Below are positions 43,085-54,615 of a DNA stretch of 64,000 nucleotides, in pieces (within the stretch, counting starts at the first letter, position 1; each line of letters opens with the position of its first letter). Location: NCBI GenBank assembly GCA_022813625.1, contig JAKLMB010000042.1, forward strand, positions 1-64,000, given 5' to 3'. The notes under the pieces are model-generated. The model did no database searches and was not told where the DNA came from. It was given only the letters and a program-made list of their open reading frames with translations. A program made the translations under genes and the position numbers. Source of the stretch: Aaosphaeria pasadenensis (Eukaryota; Ascomycota; Dothideomycetes; Pleosporales).

Positions 43085-43368
43085 AACGATAAGATATACA
43101 TGTCTGGAAGATGCAGCGGATGGTGGCGATTAATATTTTGTGGTGCCTTCGTACTGCACACTGCTGTGCCGCAATTGATGCATCCTTGTCGTTAGCCGTA
43201 GCATCTGAAACGTTATGCTGGCGGCTAGATGGCAGATATGGTGGGGAACAGCGCTTAGAAACAGGCGCCAGGTAGTCGCCGCCTCTAAAGGTGCATCATC
43301 ACTGATGCACTGCGCTGTAATAGATACTTGATAAAGCGGTGGTTATCTAGAGTGCGATGTAAAAAAAC

Positions 43369-44585
43369 TCAGGATGAACCGTTCGAGACGACCGTGGAGC
43401 GAGGCATCGATCGCGTACAACCGTAACATAGCCCAGTGGCGGTGTCGGCTCCAGCAGGCAGAAGTCCGTCCTGTTGGTCTCCGCCCCAACCATGTATGCC
43501 GAATCGACCCTGCGCAACTGGCATTTTGCAAAGACTGCATCGTGGATCGGATTGAGCGACTTCACTCGCCTCGAGCTTGCCAGTGGTGCGCACAACGTTT
43601 GCGACGATACTGGGGAAGTTTTCCTCTACAGACTCGAAATATTGCTTCATCAAGTCGTCAATTGTCGTATTTTTGGAACTCATCGAGGCCTGTGTCGCCA
43701 AAGTAGAACCTTCGTGCACAAATGTTGAAAGAGATGGGTCGGACAATTCGATGTACGAAGCCAATTCTTTCTTCAACACATCGCGGAGAGGGTAGTGGAA
43801 ACCAATCCCGAAAGGAGACTCGCCATCCAGAATCTGCCAGGGAAGGCTGAAGCCACGCCCTTTTGCTGTCTCTGATAGAGTCTTTTCCGCCAGCTTGGTG
43901 GTGCTGTCTCCCCATAGGATACCCTCACACTCAGCCAACTTGGCGCGCTCAACGATCAACCTGGTTCGTAGAGTGGAGAGAACATCGGCGCGTGCGGTGG
44001 CGGATGTTAACGAGTTCACCAATGTCGAGAAACGTTCAAGTGTTGAAGTATTTTCTAGGCCAAGGGCTGGTACAAGTTCCAGTAACGGATCTCCCGGAGG
44101 AATATGTGCGACCAAATCTTGCAACGCAACTGAGGCGTAGTTATGATCGGGATATGCTTCTTGCAGTCTTTTCAATAACTCCGGATTAGGGGACTTCTCA
44201 TCGATACTGGAGGTGTCGACGAAGAAAACTACAAGGGAGTAGCCAGTTCGGCCAGTTTTAGCTTGTTGAGTTTTCAAGTGGGTATCCAGGATATGGAGTA
44301 AAGAGACTGAAGATACACCAAAAGATACTGGTAGCAAAATCTTGCGCTGCTGATCTGGGGCAGAATTCCTAACACGAAAAGTCTCCATTCGCTTTATGGC
44401 CTTGGTTTGGACATATCTATTAAAACAGTCTCTATCAATTTTGTTAGTGAACGGCCAGTCATGAATCATGTCACATTTTGATAGTACCTGCAGAGTGGCT
44501 CTGATCGCACGACTAGTACGGCAGAGTTATCTTTACATCGGCGGCATGCCTTCTCGGCGATGCCTTCAACGTGTTTGCCTGGCAT
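43369..44585 (-). CDS. CTU2: Cytoplasmic tRNA 2-thiolation protein 2
   Basis: Two exons (44585-44488 and 44431-43369, 56-nt intron) give 386 residues. The ATG at 44585 starts MPGKHVEGIAEKACRRCKD; an upstream in-frame ATG is less likely because the family begins here. The N-terminal Cys pairs (ACRRCKD and LCRDCFNRYV, the latter joined by the splice) and C-terminal pairs (CSLCKMPV, LCYGCTRSM) are those of the NCS2/CTU2 family. With CTU1/NCS6 it thiolates the wobble uridine of tRNA Lys, Glu and Gln via the URM1 sulfur relay. SFGVSSVSLLHIL matches the degenerate ATP-binding loop usual for this non-catalytic subunit. It is divergent from the GOST-type gene, with 339 bp between the ATGs. Confidence 0.93.
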
Positions 44586-44924
44586 AGTAGGAGTATGGTA
44601 TATAAAAGACGCTGGCTTATCCAGAAGGATTCGTCGGATGTGACGAATAATTATAGACATGGACGCCGCCTCAAAGTGGGAAGGCCCGCACGGACCAACG
44701 TCGGGGCGGAACTTGGGACTTACGACGCGCGCATCTAAATAACCAACACCTTTTAACAATCCGTGATTCCCGGCTCCTCCCATACAAACGATATCTTACC
44801 TGGATTGCGATGCGCACTTGAAGAGCCGCATCCTCTGATCACGCTCCGCGCATTCGTCGCCCTCGACCGAAGCTCCCCATCTCCACAACAGCAAGGCTTC
44901 ACGCCAGCTGGCCTTACGTTCAAG
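44586..44924. promoter_or_regulatory. Shared promoter of CTU2 and the GOST gene
   Basis: 339 bp between divergent start codons. No further gene is needed to explain it. A GTATATAAAAG-like TATA on the minus strand (near 44599-44606) lies very close to the CTU2 ATG. Confidence 0.45.
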
Positions 44925-46770
44925 ATGAAGCTATGGCGGACCTCCGCTCTGCTGCTATTAGCAGGCATCACTGCGGTCACAGCCGTGGACGTTACTCTGG
45001 TACACTCCACCCGACATCCGTAATGTATTAGGATACTGATTTTTTGACCGTTAGACTCCCGATGACACTCAAAAATGCTCCGGAATGTACAGCAAGAAGT
45101 CATGGGGCGGCAAAGTAGAACCGTACATCATGGTCAAGTTCCTCAAGCAGGAGGAGAATACAGAGAAAAACAAAGGAATTGACGACCCGACCGTGGGCGT
45201 CGTCATCTGGGAGTGGAAAGACACAGACTTGCTGGGCAAGCCTTCAGACAAGCCTGTTGACGAGGTTCGTTGGGAATACATGATCGCAGTTCACGCGGCA
45301 ACGTGGCTAACGTACGGCGCAGCGCGACTACATCTGCAACGATGATACTATCAACATCAAGCTCTGCAACGAAACGCAAAAGGGCCAATGGATTCTCGCC
45401 GATAACGCTGACCAGATGTCGAAAAACTACATCCGAACCTCCGCGGTCCATCTGAAAGAACCCCAGGTCGCCAAATACCCCGTAGCACAGAACGAAGAGA
45501 AGCGGATACCCCTGCGGACTGGATACTACTGCGTGGCGACGGCTGCATACACCAAAGATGTTGACTATACCGCTATAGTCACCTTTCAAAACGCCTATGG
45601 CGAACTTCGCGCCGCGGAGATCGCCAAGCTTCCATTCTACGGCGGAATCACCATCGTATACGCAGTTATTGGCATCTTCTGGGGCTTTCTCTATTTCCAA
45701 AATAGGCATGACATTCTGGCCGTCCAGAACTACATTACAGCCATCATCGCATTCTTGGTCCTGGAAATGTTGATGACCTGGGGTTTCTATGACTATAAGA
45801 ATCGCCACGGGGACAATGTGGGAGCGAAGGTGTTGATGATCGTCGTCGCGGTACTCAATGCCTTCAGGAACTCGTTCTCATTTTTCCTGCTTTTGATCGT
45901 GTGCATGGGTTATGGTGTTGTCAAGACCTCGCTCGGCAAAACCATGACAATTGTGCGTTGGTTAGCAGTCGCCCACTTTGTTTTCGGTGTCATCTATGCA
46001 GTCGCCTCCCTCACTGTCCGACCCGATGATGCTGGCCCTCTGGTTCTACTTGTCATTCTTCCGTTGTCGGCGACACTCACGGCGTTTTACATCTGGACCC
46101 TTAACTCTCTCAACCTAACCATGAAAGATTTGATGGAGCGCAAGCAGCACGTTAAGGCGGATATGTACAAGAAGCTCTGGTGGTGTATCCTGGGAAGCAT
46201 CGTTGTTATCTTTGGATTTTTCTTCATCAACAGCTTCACCTTTGCCGGAGCATCAAGCCCTGAGTTTGCGCCCACGCATTGGCAGACTAGGTGGTTCGTT
46301 CTCGACGGCTGGTTGAACCTGGTTTATCTGGCCGATGTATGTTTCGTGGCTTACATGTGGAGACCCACAGTGAACAACAGGCGATTTGCCATGAGCGACG
46401 AGGTAAGACAGGTCTCTGTAATGCAATGTGAACGCACTAACGGTCCATACAGATTGCACAAGATGACGAGGGCTTCGAGATTGCATCTCTGCGTGACTCC
46501 CTGGATGAGGAAGAAGGTGGTGGCGACCACCCGCCAGCATACGATCCTGCACCAAGGAATCGAAACGAAGGCCCTTCAAACTTCAACCGGGATGTTTCTC
46601 CTCTGCCTGCACCCAAACCTCAGAAGCCCGTGATACCACCTCGGGAGAGTCTTGATGGTGACACCATATTTGCTGTCGGAGATGATGACAAGTGGAGTGA
46701 CGATGAATTAGAGCCCGCGAGTCCAACAGACGGCGATGAGCGTGCACGGCTGACTAGGAAAAACGACTGA
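44925..46770 (+). CDS. GOST-family seven-transmembrane protein, PTM1-like
   Basis: Four exons (44925-44999, 45055-45264, 45323-46402, 46453-46770) give 560 residues. The signal peptide is LLLLAGITAVTAV. A lumenal domain of about 170 residues with paired cysteines (CSGMYSKKSW, YICNDDTINIKLC, GYYCVATAAY) precedes seven helices beginning AKLPFYGGITIVYAVIGIFW and including FRNSFSFFLLLIVCMGYGVV, the lung 7TM/GPR107 block. An acidic cytosolic tail (DDKWSDDELEPASP) follows the last intron. The family resides in Golgi and endosomes and is linked to trafficking. All junctions keep phase 0. Confidence 0.92.
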
Positions 46771-47304
46771 GTGTTTTCAACTTTGTATAGTTTCGTTATG
46801 ATCAAGACGTCTTGTTGGTGTAGGTTCCTTGGGCTGCGAACGATTTGAGCAGCACCGGCGTAGAATATCGGGCATTTGTATTGTTTGGCAAGTTCATTGG
46901 GATCATAATTCTGACCCTCGATATCTGCAGCTAGGGCATTTTAGGCGTTCCTCATGTAAACACAATGATTCTCCAAAAGTCCTGCCGACCGATCTATCGA
47001 GTAAACGTGTTTGTATGCCACAAAGGCCAGCGAGCTGCTATGATTAGGTAAATCCTAGGTGTCCGACAACAAATCTTAGATGTCCGACAACTAGGATTTA
47101 CCCTATGATTACTGTTCTGTCGTACGTGAGGCAGTTGCTGGTTGCACCTGGAAATGAATTGACGAATCCGCGGTTGTCCAATCTGTATGACATCACCCTC
47201 CGCCAAGACACTAATGTTGTTCAACTTCAAAAAGCTTTGGTTAGAGCTCCGAGCTCTCAATCCACGACTCGAATCATTAGTCCTTCTGGTCATTGAGATC
47301 AATC
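46771..47304. other. Intergenic with hairpin
   Basis: Between the GOST gene and IBA57. Holds the 56-bp inverted repeat listed separately; otherwise no gene. Confidence 0.6.
47047..47102. repeat. 56-bp inverted repeat with internal tandem
   Basis: Perfect 12-bp arms, GGTAAATCCTAG and its complement, enclose two tandem copies of TGTCCGACAA about 24 nt apart. It could be a miniature element, a terminator hairpin of the upstream gene, or a regulatory site 200 bp before the IBA57 ATG. Confidence 0.5.
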
Positions 47305-48684
47305 ATGAGTGTTCGATCGAATTCAGCGTCATTTATATGTGCCTCTTGCTCAAGGGCTCTTCGGTTGAAGCAGATACCAACGCGTCTGAACATAAATGCC
47401 CCCGCCTTGTCCGCGACATACGCATCCGCTGCGACTCTTAATCCATTACGACCAACTGAACGAGTTCCATCTTCAAGATTTATTTTCGAACGGACATCAT
47501 CGAAGACTCGAATATATGCCCAGACAAATAGAAATTATGCATCATCCGTCCACGATACTATAGACGCCACATGTGCTCCTCAGTCCTCAGCCGATATAGG
47601 ACCAGTCGCAAAGTACGGACTCGTCCAGTTGTCTCACCGTCACCTTATCTCGCTCGCAGGCCGAGACGCCGCGAAGTTCTTACAAGGCCTTATCACCAAT
47701 AGCGTGGATCCTCACAATGGAGAACCTTTTTACTCTGCATTTCTAGACGCAAGAGGAAGGGTGTTATGGGATATATTCGTCTGGCCAAACAGCGTTGAAG
47801 GAACGGATGGCGGGGAATGGTCGTGCTTCATTGATGTAGATGGCCAGGAAGTCGACACTGTCCTGCGACACTTGAAGAAGCACAAATTAAGATCCAAGGT
47901 TACCCTCAAGCACGTGCCGCGCGAGGAACACAACTTATGGACCGCTTGGGGGGCTGAATCACAGGGCGTGATCGACTCATCCAATTTCGTAAGCGGACTA
48001 GTGGATCCAAGAGCTGACGGTTTCGGTATACGGTTGTTGCATGAAGGACCTCCAGACACGGTCTCTCGTGAAGATCAGGTTCTGGACTTGAGACAATATC
48101 AAATCAGACGCTATATGCTTGGAATACCGGAAGGCCAGGCAGAGATTGCAAGAGAGAGTGCGCTCCCGTTGGAATACAACATCGATCTTTCAAGAGGTAT
48201 CAATTTCAAGAAGGGATGCTATGTCGGCCAGGAGCTCACGATCCGTACAAAGCATACTGGAATAGTACGGAAGCGGATATTACCAGTGCAGTTGTATCGC
48301 TCGGGAGAGGAAATGCCAATAGATCTACCTTCGACAGACCCCGCTGCAAGGTTTGATCCGCAGTGGAGTGAGGATGTTTCTTCCGGCGTAGACATTAAGC
48401 AGCTTGACGAGAACGGTTCCATCAAGAAAGGAAGAGCAGCTGGAAAGCTCATTGCAAGTGTTGGTAATGTAGGGCTTGCGCTCTGCAGACTCGAGATGAT
48501 GACCCCATTACGAGTAAGTGCGGAGGGCGGAACTTTCAAGCCAGGAATGGAATTTGGTTTACAGGCAGACCGTGCGGAAGGCTCCACGTCGCAGCCCATC
48601 AGAATCAAGGCCTTTGTGCCGGAGTGGTTAATAGAAAGGGAAAAGGAGGTTTGGGACAAAGGGAGACAAAGAGGACAAGAATAA
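47305..48684 (+). CDS. IBA57: Mitochondrial Fe-S assembly protein IBA57 (CAF17)
   Basis: A single exon of 459 residues from the ATG at 47305. A long Arg/Ser-rich presequence precedes the folate-binding aminomethyltransferase-like domain. The domain starts GLVQLSHRHLISLAGRDAAK with LQGLITNSV, and carries the diagnostic motif KGCYVGQELTIRT near residue 303. It acts with ISA1 and ISA2 in the mitochondrial matrix to make 4Fe-4S clusters for aconitase and radical-SAM enzymes. All expected blocks, including GIPEGQAEI, are present and no defect is seen. Confidence 0.95.
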   Translation: MSVRSNSASFICASCSRALRLKQIPTRLNINAPALSATYASAATLNPLRPTERVPSSRFIFERTSSKTRIYAQTNRNYASSVHDTIDATCAPQSSADIGPVAKYGLVQLSHRHLISLAGRDAAKFLQGLITNSVDPHNGEPFYSAFLDARGRVLWDIFVWPNSVEGTDGGEWSCFIDVDGQEVDTVLRHLKKHKLRSKVTLKHVPREEHNLWTAWGAESQGVIDSSNFVSGLVDPRADGFGIRLLHEGPPDTVSREDQVLDLRQYQIRRYMLGIPEGQAEIARESALPLEYNIDLSRGINFKKGCYVGQELTIRTKHTGIVRKRILPVQLYRSGEEMPIDLPSTDPAARFDPQWSEDVSSGVDIKQLDENGSIKKGRAAGKLIASVGNVGLALCRLEMMTPLRVSAEGGTFKPGMEFGLQADRAEGSTSQPIRIKAFVPEWLIEREKEVWDKGRQRGQE

Positions 48685-48982
48685 AGTCAACAGAAATATC
48701 AGCATCACGTCGACCTAATTTAACCCAACGTATCTCAGTCTGATAGAATAACTTGATATCTGATTAATACACGCATCTCAATTATGAGATTCCATCGTCT
48801 TGTTCTGCTGCCCATGATGCTCTGGCACAATCTTCACCAGCACAGAAGCATTGCTGCTTCCGCCTCATGTTCACGCTTGCTCACAGTTCCCAGACCCATC
48901 CTTTGTAGTAATCTGGCAAAGAGTGCTCCTAACACATTGTCAGCTCAGCCCTCTCCCTCAATTTCCTCAACCGGCATTGATC

Positions 48983-49372
48983 TTACGAAGAAGGATTTGG
49001 ATTCTGATTATAACAATCCGCCGTCGGTTTCTCCTCTCTACAAATCTCGGAAATGAACGCATAGTAAAGCTGACCATACTCGCCCGTATGCACAACAAGC
49101 TTATCATTCGGACCCGGCTTCGCCCCGCGGACACATTTCGTCGGGAATTGCTCTGGCGTCGTGGCTTCGTAGTGCCCGTTGTCGAGCGCCAGGAGATCGC
49201 CGGCGAGTTGCTGCGCTGTGAAGGTTACGCCGTCAGGGCATTTGTAGTCGGTGCCAGGAAACCATGTTAGTCCTAAACAGCCGCCGGAGCCGTTGCAGAG
49301 TTTGGAGTCCCAGCCTGCAAGGACGGTGGGGGTGAGGATGGAGAGAGCAAGGGCGAGGGACGGGGTGTGCAT
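48983..49372 (-). CDS. Small secreted six-cysteine protein
   Basis: A single exon of 129 residues with a signal peptide of about 19 residues (LALALSILTPTVLA). The mature 110 residues have six cysteines at 26, 32, 45, 80, 111 and 120, enough for three disulfides, and a Gly/Trp-rich start (GWDSKLCNGSGGCLGLTWF). A TATATATA box lies near 49477, about 105 bp upstream. Size, secretion and cysteines fit the broad class of candidate effectors or wall-associated proteins. No family is recognised and no activity is proposed. It is convergent with IBA57. Confidence 0.78.
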   Translation of the reverse strand: MHTPSLALALSILTPTVLAGWDSKLCNGSGGCLGLTWFPGTDYKCPDGVTFTAQQLAGDLLALDNGHYEATTPEQFPTKCVRGAKPGPNDKLVVHTGEYGQLYYAFISEICREEKPTADCYNQNPNPSS

Positions 49373-50256
49373 GGCTGTGAGGGTAGTGATTGGTACTTGT
49401 ACAAGTGGAACTCGGTTTTGAAAGAAAACACCTAGATGAAGCTTTTGATGCGATCTCTGCGCAAGACACTTGAGGTTATATATAATTCGTAAAGAACGGT
49501 TGAGCAGTGAGACCTCATATCGCCCATCATGTTGAAAACTGGGAAAGAAGGGCTAGGCGTGGACGATCGTCTATCAGAGGAAGTTTGTGAATCTGGAGCT
49601 GCAAGCGAGCTCTTGGAAGAGTAATAGGCCTATATGACATACTCCACTGGTCAATTTATCTACTACATGTTTTTTTTGCTACAGCGTGCCTACTTTTTAG
49701 TGTACCCCTCACGAATCGTACGAGGGTGGTCGTCAGCAAAGTTTGTCTATTCCAAATACACCCTTGGTAACTATAACAGGTAAGTTCCGAATTGACGATC
49801 TTAACAAGTTTTAATTCCCCGGATTTTCGTGGACTATTTTCTCCGAAATGCTCGGCCGGCGATGGCTCCCAAATGGGATGCGGACGTTATAAATGTTTGA
49901 ATGTTTAATTTAAACAAGGAAACCCTAGTATCCGCGATATTTACCCAGCGTCCATGGGCCAAGACCTGATCAAAACTATAACTCTAAGGAACGGTTGTTG
50001 CTCCGTAAGAGACCTAGGTACGTAATCCCAATGGACATCATTGACTAGAAGAAATCGGGCATTATGTGCTCATTAACATGAGCAAATTACACGCGAAAGG
50101 ATTGCCTAACATAAGGCCGAAGCAGACATTGTGGCAATCAAGGTAGTTGTAGTGATCTGATCTAAAAAAGGGTATAATGATTTTTTGATGCCCCCTATAT
50201 GAACAGCATCTTATGATGCTAATAAGTATGAAAGAACGTGCGCTTTAAAAATTGCA
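49373..50256. other. Intergenic, no gene seen
   Basis: Promoter of the secreted protein at left, then AT-rich DNA up to the aspartate-semialdehyde dehydrogenase remnant. Confidence 0.6.
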
Positions 50257-51377
50257 TCATAGGTAGCCCTGGATGGTGGCCGCTTCTGCGTTCATGACAG
50301 ATGCGCCAGCAGCCCCCAGGATCGTGTTGTGGCTCAAAACGACAAATTGATAATCGAAGACTTGGATCTTGTCGAACCCTGCCGACGGTGACGGCGTATC
50401 CATCCTCGACATCTCCGTCCAAGCGTGGCTGAGGGCGGTCGGATTCGTCACGAACGATGATGGCTTGCTTAGGCGCAGGGTAGCAGCCCAAAGTCTGTGC
50501 CTCGGATTGGTACTCCTTCAAAACAGCGCGAACCTCATCCACGCTTGGTGGGGGCTGCTGTGCAAACTTCAATGACACACAGACGAGATGGCCGTCGAGT
50601 ACTGGTACGCGGTTGCAGGCAACGGAGATGGGTACAGACTGGTTAGCAATTCCGGCGGAGCTCTGCTCAACGGTGCCGAGAATCTTAGAGGCCTCGGCTT
50701 GGATCTTGTCCTCTCTCCGCTGATGAAAGGGATGACATTGTCCATGATATCGATGCCTGACATGATGTTAGTAGAGAATGTGCGAAAGAGACGCCCGTAC
50801 AACAGCGCTTCAATTCACTTACTGCTGATACCGGGGGAGCCGGCTCCCGACAAAGCTTCCATTGGCGACAACTACGAATGTTTAGCACGATATTGTTTGA
50901 GTTCGAGTTAACGACTCACCAGCGCAATTGCTAATGCAGATCAAAAGTCCCTTCTTAAGATTGTACTGTTGACGCTGTGCGGGAATGATGTGGTTGTGTG
51001 CCAAATTGACCGTAGGGATAACCAATGGTACGACAGGAGCCAACCTATGGTTCTTCGCATTGGAGAAGACAGCAATGTCGGCCTGCAAGAAAGCTGTCTC
51101 GACATCGCCAGCAACGGAAGAGTCAGGCCAGAGAAGACGACATCGCAGTCTGTAAATTCGGCAGGATCGCAATTCCTCACGATCATGTCCGCAATTCTCG
51201 CGGGCATTGGTGATGGGACTTTCCAGTAAGTCACATCACCATCTCGCTTTCCCGCTGATCTGGAGGATGCTCCGACGGCAACAACCTTGAGTTGAGGATG
51301 ATTCTCAAGGATGGAAATAAATCGGCTTCCAACTGTTCCAGTGGCACCCAAGATACCTATACGTACATGCTTTACGA
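50257..51377 (-). pseudogene. Aspartate-semialdehyde dehydrogenase pseudogene
   Basis: The whole length of a HOM2-type enzyme can be followed, but in shifting frames. The start reads KHVRIGILGATGTVGSRF with no in-frame ATG. DCDVVFSGL is followed by a one-base loss before DSSVAGDVETAFLQADIAV. After ISNCA, where the catalytic Cys lies, a segment of roughly 17-24 residues is missing before MEALSGAGSPGIS. DIMDNVIPFISGE is followed by another one-base shift to DKIQAEASKILGT. Near 50360 an extra base separates VGRVRQDP from VFDYQFVVLSHNT. With several independent lesions it cannot make the enzyme of Thr/Met/Ile biosynthesis; an intact copy is expected elsewhere. Confidence 0.88.
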
Positions 51378-52234
51378 TTCATAAAAGTATGTCCATCCGT
51401 GGATAGGTGAGCATAGTGTGAGGGACCATTGCGACGACGAATAAGAGGCAGGCAATTGGAAATTTACACAATTCATACCGCATCTTTTCTTTCCGAAGCT
51501 CGACATATTATATTTTTTCTTGTTTGATGATGCTTTCGTAAGCTTCAATTGTGATGTGGTTTACGCAATTGGGGAGTGTGGGGTGTTCACAAGTGTTGTA
51601 GAGGAGAATTATTTCCCCCTCTGGTATGACAAGTCGCAGGCTTGGCAGGGTCTCGCCGCCGATCACGGACCTCGATATGTGACGTCAAAAGGGGCTGAAA
51701 ATGCACGTGATTCATAATTTCACTCAAATGTACCATTCTACCTTATATTCCAATCAACATCCACCTTTTCTTCGTCCTAAAACAGTTTTAGACTGACCCA
51801 TACAAACGAAAAGTAACAGACGGAGCACTGGTTTAGCGTGGCGATCGAGAACTAAATCCCCAGCCCCGTGTGTCCGTATCCTGAATATTCCACGTCCTTA
51901 CTACAAACAAGAGTTGGACTAAGGCAAGGACTTAGTTGCGCATACAGCTCAGCTAGATGAAATGCTAACACCTCGTACCGCGAGTACAATGCCATCGTTT
52001 TCGTATTCGCTCTTCTGATATCATTCCTGCTGAGAACCTTAAGGCAGTGCTGGTGGCTTAGCACGCGTGACGCCGCCAGCCTCATTTCGGCGGTGAGGTA
52101 CCTAGTTCTTACTTGAGTACCTGGGCCTCTCCATCGCTTCACGGGATTCATTTAACATTCACGAATTGTCTACCGCAGTACTCCGTATCTACAGTGTGTT
52201 TGGCCACCATACTCCAAATTAAGTACATCAAGAA
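51378..52234. other. Intergenic, no gene seen
   Basis: Upstream of the oxygenase gene. Frames are short and unsupported. Confidence 0.6.
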
Positions 52235-53419
52235 ATGGCAGTTGCACCAAATCAGACGCGCCGGGATTCCCCGATATTCCGCTTGTTGTCACGCTTTAAA
52301 CCAAACAGGAAGACCAGGGAGACCAAAGAGCAGCCACAAGACTACTTTGATCCAAGGGCGCCATTGAAACCCTCCCCTCTTCCGCTAGTCCTCCCTGAAC
52401 ATCAACACATACTTTCGCAGCTCGGATGGACCATAATCACATTTCCTCAGCCGACCGCTAAACCCAGCTCTATCACCAAGTCTGCCGCCGAGCCACAATC
52501 AGCATTGAATCCAGGATCACACCCCATCCAGACGGCATATGAGAATCTTTTTCGCGCCAGCGCTGCATTCTTCGACCTTCCAGACGAGGAGAAAGAGAAA
52601 TGGAAGACTCGGCATGGTAGCGAAGAGGGTTGGTCAAAGATCCCTGGAGAGAAAGAATTCATCACCTTGCGAACTCTAGCATACACACCGGATGTGTTGA
52701 AGGGCCCTGCGAAGCGATATTGGGATTTGATGGGCTCACATCTCGACTGTTGCCTTGGGCGCATCAGTTCCACCCTGGACATACCCGATGGCGAAAATGA
52801 AGGACTAAGAAGATTTGTCGGACCCTGCAAACAGATGGGCGACCGCGAGGAGCAAAAGACTGCTACAATGTTGAGGTTGTTCCGATACGAAGGGTGGGAG
52901 GAAAAGATTGTCGCAGAACCACATGCGGATCTGGGTCTTCTCAGTTGTGTCGTCGGCGACGTGCCAGGGCTGGAAGTTTGGAATGGCGCACAACACATAC
53001 CCATCGAAAAGGACTATAGTACTCCTTGCGCGACCCTGCTGGGTGGTCGCCAACTGGAGCGACTATCAAACTTCAGATACCCGGCTGGCGGACACCGCGT
53101 GGTCGCATACGGTAAATCGGTCGGCAAGGGGGCTGCTGCATCGCAAGTCAGTCGAAAAGAACCAGCAAAATATCGGTTTAGTATTGTCTTTGTGCTGAGG
53201 GCGCATGAAGACGTGATGGTTGATACAGATTTATTGAAGACTGAGATCACTGGCCCGTGGCGTGAACCCATCAAAGACATTACAGCAGGGAAACTGTACG
53301 CCGAGCTCCGCGGGGCCCATTTCAATATCAATACGGGGATGAAAGAGCGCAATGAGCAACGAAAGCGCATTGAAGAACGCAAGAGACTTGGAGTAAAGAC
53401 AGGAGAAGGGGCAAACTAG
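52235..53419 (+). CDS. Isopenicillin N synthase-like 2OG/Fe(II) oxygenase
   Basis: A single exon of 394 residues. The iron-binding facial triad is visible as HAD (230-232) in PHADLGLLSCVVGDVPGLEV and the distal His287 in GGHRVVAYGK. The co-substrate-binding R-x-S is RFS at 314-316. The N-terminal region has the usual substrate-side sequence AAFFDLPDEEKEKWK. The overall form is that of fungal non-haem iron dioxygenases used in secondary metabolism and detoxification. A basic N-terminal tail of about 30 residues precedes the domain. Neighbours are a DUF3425 bZIP regulator, convergent 97 nt away, and an SDR. The substrate is unknown. Confidence 0.87.
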   Translation: MAVAPNQTRRDSPIFRLLSRFKPNRKTRETKEQPQDYFDPRAPLKPSPLPLVLPEHQHILSQLGWTIITFPQPTAKPSSITKSAAEPQSALNPGSHPIQTAYENLFRASAAFFDLPDEEKEKWKTRHGSEEGWSKIPGEKEFITLRTLAYTPDVLKGPAKRYWDLMGSHLDCCLGRISSTLDIPDGENEGLRRFVGPCKQMGDREEQKTATMLRLFRYEGWEEKIVAEPHADLGLLSCVVGDVPGLEVWNGAQHIPIEKDYSTPCATLLGGRQLERLSNFRYPAGGHRVVAYGKSVGKGAAASQVSRKEPAKYRFSIVFVLRAHEDVMVDTDLLKTEITGPWREPIKDITAGKLYAELRGAHFNINTGMKERNEQRKRIEERKRLGVKTGEGAN

Positions 53420-53516
53420 TCGAGTCGTCGATGTTCCGTTGAACGATTCATTCTGGGTAATATTGGTTTACTAGCATTCGCATTCTAGAGCGCAGCATAT
53501 GTATATGTTATCTTCA

Positions 53517-54615
53517 TCATACCTCTACAATCAGTCTCTCCTCACCTCTCGACTCTCTCCAATCATCGCTGGCCCTTATCATATCTGAGCAACCTTTCAA
53601 AAGCCATCCCCATCTTCGCAAGAATCCTTGCGTGACTTCCCAACTCTCTACCAACCATGGCTCGCCCCAAACCAGAATCCCATATTCGGCGCAATTATCG
53701 TACCCATCCCATAGCCCTCCACACATATCCCCACATAGTGCGTCCTCGTCGAATCGCGGGTCGCCAGTTGCAATAGCAATAGTTAAATTATCCCGTAGCG
53801 TTGGGGATGGAACAGAATCCACCCAATATGGGTGGGGATGCAAGCGCTGCAGCTTAGTCGGAGTGAATGTCGGCGGCGGCTGAGGAGGCGTGGGCAGAAC
53901 CATTGAGAGTTGAATGTGACATTCTATGGGGATTGCACTAAGTGAGGATGTGAGGGACATATTCGTTATGAATGCACGGAGAGCATTGAATTGAATGAGA
54001 GTTATGAGTCGGTGGTCGGCGGAGAGGGGGGCGTTCATAATGTCGTTTGCATAACATATTGGCGCGACGCTAGAAATTGCACCTAAAGTTCGGGTTTCTC
54101 CATCGATGTGGATTAGGTCTTGATGTGCATTTGTTCCTAGCGAAGCAGGATTGTTAAGCGCCAATTGATGCGAATTTATCTCAGGTGTTGCACTTCCAAT
54201 ACCCACATAGCCAGCTGGAAGCGCTACACGTAACCGATGCTGTGGAATGAGTGCGGCAGAGGCTTTCGCGAAAGCCAAGTCCAGGTCTGACACTTGGGCA
54301 AGATTCGAACCGTAGCCTCTGCAGCTTTCAATAGATGATGTCTCTGCTCGTTCTGCAGCCTTTTTTCGACCTTCTGCATATTAGTTGCGTACATGCATTA
54401 TGAAGGAGAATCGGCGTACGCCACGCTCGCTGATGCAAGCGATTTTGCAATTTACGCCTCTCTTTTGCTGAAGATTTTCCTGTCCAATCATCCTCGAGAC
54501 TGTAAGCCTGTGTATTTGTCAATTGTCAAATCAAATATGAGGCCCTGGGCCATACTTCAGTCAGATGCTTGTACGGACCAAATCCGGCCAAAGAGTTATT
54601 GGTGGTGTCTTTCAT
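53517..54615 (-). CDS. DUF3425 bZIP-type transcription factor
   Basis: Three exons (54615-54556, 54507-54420, 54373-53517) with introns of 48 and 46 nt give 334 residues. Exon 1 was placed because the frame upstream of the basic region meets a stop and only an ATG at 54615 with a GTATGG donor restores it. The basic region is SAKERRKLQNRLHQRAW (residues 33-49), joined by a split codon to QGRKKAAERAE. The second half matches the DUF3425 domain (ADHRLITLIQFNALRAFITN; WGEPWLVESWEVTQGFLRRW). Such proteins often regulate adjacent metabolic genes. It is convergent with the oxygenase gene and divergent from the SDR gene. Confidence 0.83.

Noticed and set aside
44466..44783. Upstream in-frame extension of CTU2 to 44783
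   Set aside because: The added 66 residues have no family support. The conserved start is the ATG at 44585.
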